Origin: Thermoplasmata archaeon
GTDB lineage: Archaea > Thermoplasmatota > E2 > UBA9212
Assembly (NCBI GenBank): GCA_013329495.1
Contig: DUKC01000025.1
Location: forward strand, 1 to 7,749
Reading direction: 5' to 3'
Length of the DNA stretch: 7,749 bases
Both the position numbers and the translations under genes were made by a program. A model generated the notes under the pieces. That model was not told the origin of the DNA and did no database searches. It was given only the letters and a program-made list of their open reading frames with translations. This document shows, in pieces, positions 6,299 through 7,749 of the stretch; position 1 is the stretch's first letter, and every line of letters starts with the position of its first letter.

Positions 6299-6339
6299 AT
6301 TAGCCGAGAGATGTTCTCCTTATTAGTACTGCCTTTGAT

Positions 6340-7749
6340 CTATCCTTTACCTTCTTTCACTGGGAATTTTCGAGAAGAGAGCCAATAGACGAGGGTGCCT
6401 ACCCCCAAGAAAAGAGCCGTTCCCCCTACCAGAATAACCATGTTCCCTAAGGAAAAGTCCGCTACCGCATCAACAAAGGGCATCGCGATAGCTATCAGGC
6501 TGCTTACCAAACCCATGATTCCAAGTATCCACACTCCGGCTCTCCCTCCAGGAATGTATCCTTTCTCACTGCTTTTATCCCTCAGCTTTATCGCTAAAAA
6601 GGATAGAAAGAGGTACACAAAAGGAATAAGGTAAATGATGATGGTCATGTCGACCAGAATCCTGTAAGCGGAGGTGGTGGCCATCGTCTCAAGAACTGTT
6701 TCACCCAGCAGAACCTCTTCGGAGGGTTGAGCCCAAGTGTACGCGACAACCGTTAGGATTGAAGCTATTATGCCTTGGAACAGAATTGACCAATGAGGAG
6801 TTTTCCATCTGGGATGAATTGCACTGAAGAATCCAGGTAATCTCTTGTTTATGCCGATCTTATAGGAGATGCGCGATGTGCCCGCGAGCCAGGCACCCAC
6901 ACCAGCCATCCCTCCAATGATAAGCAGCACAAAACCTAGGTTGGCTGCCCAAGATGCTCCCATGGTATCCCCTAAAGACTTTAGAGTCTCCTGAATTCCT
7001 ATGTCCACCGCGATGTTTGCTCTAGGCATGGAGGCCATCACAAAGAAGGTTCCTACCAGGTAGATAATGGCAATGCCCACAGCGGAGATCGATATGCTCT
7101 TGTATACCGTTCGCTTTGACTGTTCTATTTCGCCTCCTAGGGTGGACACTAACTCAAATCCGGCTAGCGCGAAGCAGAGTGCGGACCAGATTCCTATCGA
7201 GCTCAATCCCCGAGGAACAAAATCGATCGGTGAAAGGCTATTTTGGATGCCTCTTGAGGAAAGCAGCATGATCGCCAGCACTAAGATTATGATAAAGACC
7301 GCTATCGTGGTCATGCCGCCAAGGTTTTCCATCCTCTTTGTTGGTTTCAATCCTATAATATTTATTATGACAGCCACCCAAAGAAATATCAGGATTATGC
7401 CCATCACAAACCATCTGTTTGTGGCAAGATCGGCTCTTCCTGCTAGATATGCAACTGTGGGAGCTACAAACCCGAGCAGGGAAGGATAATAAATGAAGTT
7501 GTTTGTCCAGTAGCACCACCCGCTCATAAAACCATTGAATTCACCAAGCGAATCTCTGGCCCAAACGTATAGACCGCCGGTGACGGGTTTTATCCTGTTC
7601 AACTCCGAAACTGCCAATGCTTGAGGTATGAAGAAAAAGAGTATGGCTATCATCCAGAGTATGAGAGCAGACCAACCCGCTTCCCGTGATGAAAGAGCGA
7701 TCCACCTCAAGCCCACCATGGCAATTATGTTGAAAAATATCAGGTCTCT
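6340..7749 (-). CDS. APC-superfamily amino acid permease (N-terminus beyond the window)
   Basis: This is an integral membrane transporter of the amino acid-polyamine-organocation superfamily, which takes up or exchanges amino acids or amines. The frame runs to the window edge without a stop, giving RDLIFFNIIAMVGLRW before the first internal ATG (7719); comparison with the remnant at 87-341 suggests only about ten residues are missing, for a total near 480. Counting from the ATG at 7719, I see about twelve hydrophobic segments: the end of TM1 at the edge, then roughly 14-38, 64-93, 103-123, 136-153, 173-193, 208-230, 258-280, 309-328, 355-378, 395-415 and 424-447. TM6 carries the family-like CFALAGFELVSTLGGEIE (182-199). 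TM1 has VGLRW in place of the common GSGIF, which I recognise as a known APC subgroup together with GGLYVWARDSLGEF and GWCYWTNN. The transported substrate is unknown. Confidence 0.93.
   Translation of the reverse strand, partial: RDLIFFNIIAMVGLRWIALSSREAGWSALILWMIAILFFFIPQALAVSELNRIKPVTGGLYVWARDSLGEFNGFMSGWCYWTNNFIYYPSLLGFVAPTVAYLAGRADLATNRWFVMGIILIFLWVAVIINIIGLKPTKRMENLGGMTTIAVFIIILVLAIMLLSSRGIQNSLSPIDFVPRGLSSIGIWSALCFALAGFELVSTLGGEIEQSKRTVYKSISISAVGIAIIYLVGTFFVMASMPRANIAVDIGIQETLKSLGDTMGASWAANLGFVLLIIGGMAGVGAWLAGTSRISYKIGINKRLPGFFSAIHPRWKTPHWSILFQGIIASILTVVAYTWAQPSEEVLLGETVLETMATTSAYRILVDMTIIIYLIPFVYLFLSFLAIKLRDKSSEKGYIPGGRAGVWILGIMGLVSSLIAIAMPFVDAVADFSLGNMVILVGGTALFLGVGTLVYWLSSRKFPVKEGKG
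7530..7749. repeat. Direct-repeat partner of the permease remnant at 94-313
   Basis: This 220-base 5' part of the intact permease aligns without gaps to bases 94-313, in the same orientation, at roughly 77% identity by hand count. The pair reflects an old gene duplication rather than a recent repeat. Confidence 0.8.

Larger units (their letters stand above)
6104..6339. other. Intergenic region between permease and E2-like gene
   Basis: The 236 bases contain the TATA-like box of the E2-like gene and one short minus-strand frame of 32 codons (6200-6298), listed separately. I saw no strong hairpin followed by T-run for the permease on the minus strand, and no RNA gene. Confidence 0.6.

Noticed and set aside
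7067..7489. 140-aa plus-strand frame opposite the permease
   Set aside because: It is the complement of transmembrane coding sequence, with no start signal or recognisable domain.
87..7749. Mobile element or integrated island bounded by the two permease copies as direct repeats
   Set aside because: The copies are only about 77% identical, are coding paralogues, and no transposase, integrase or att-like short repeat is visible.

Overview
The window looks archaeal. Several start codons sit about 25-30 bases after an AT-rich TATA-like element with no Shine-Dalgarno site between, which is the leaderless promoter layout common in archaea. A tungsten/ferredoxin-type aldehyde oxidoreductase fits this. 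GC content is moderate by eye, and ATG, GTG and possibly TTG starts occur. I cannot fix the lineage from sequence alone.

Layout, left to right. Bases 87-341 (minus) hold a broken N-terminal fragment of an APC-family permease, a diverged paralogue of the permease at the right edge. A 189-bp intergenic region then carries two outward-facing promoters. Bases 531-2805 (plus) are a tight two-gene operon: an aldehyde:ferredoxin oxidoreductase (AOR) followed after one base by a class II (fuculose-phosphate-type) aldolase. Everything after that is on the minus strand: a small cupin, a short nitroreductase, a LysA-like fold-III PLP decarboxylase, a lipoyl-less E2-type acyltransferase domain, a possible 32-aa small ORF, and an APC permease whose first few residues lie beyond the window.

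How they may work together (inference). The class II aldolase releases an aldehyde, and the co-translated AOR could oxidise it to an acid while reducing ferredoxin. The permease, the PLP decarboxylase and the acyltransferase would suit amino-acid uptake and conversion, but they have separate promoters, so a single pathway is not demonstrated.

The most interesting points are two enzymes whose overall family fit is good but whose key motifs have changed. The LysA-like protein lacks the Arg/Tyr and Glu of the usual diaminopimelate pocket (RPxLY and CESxD segments). The E2-like protein keeps the catalytic His but has lost the following Asp-Gly of DHRxxDG. The AOR-aldolase coupling and the decayed permease copy are the next most notable. 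I saw no rRNA, tRNA, CRISPR array, insertion sequence or phage gene.
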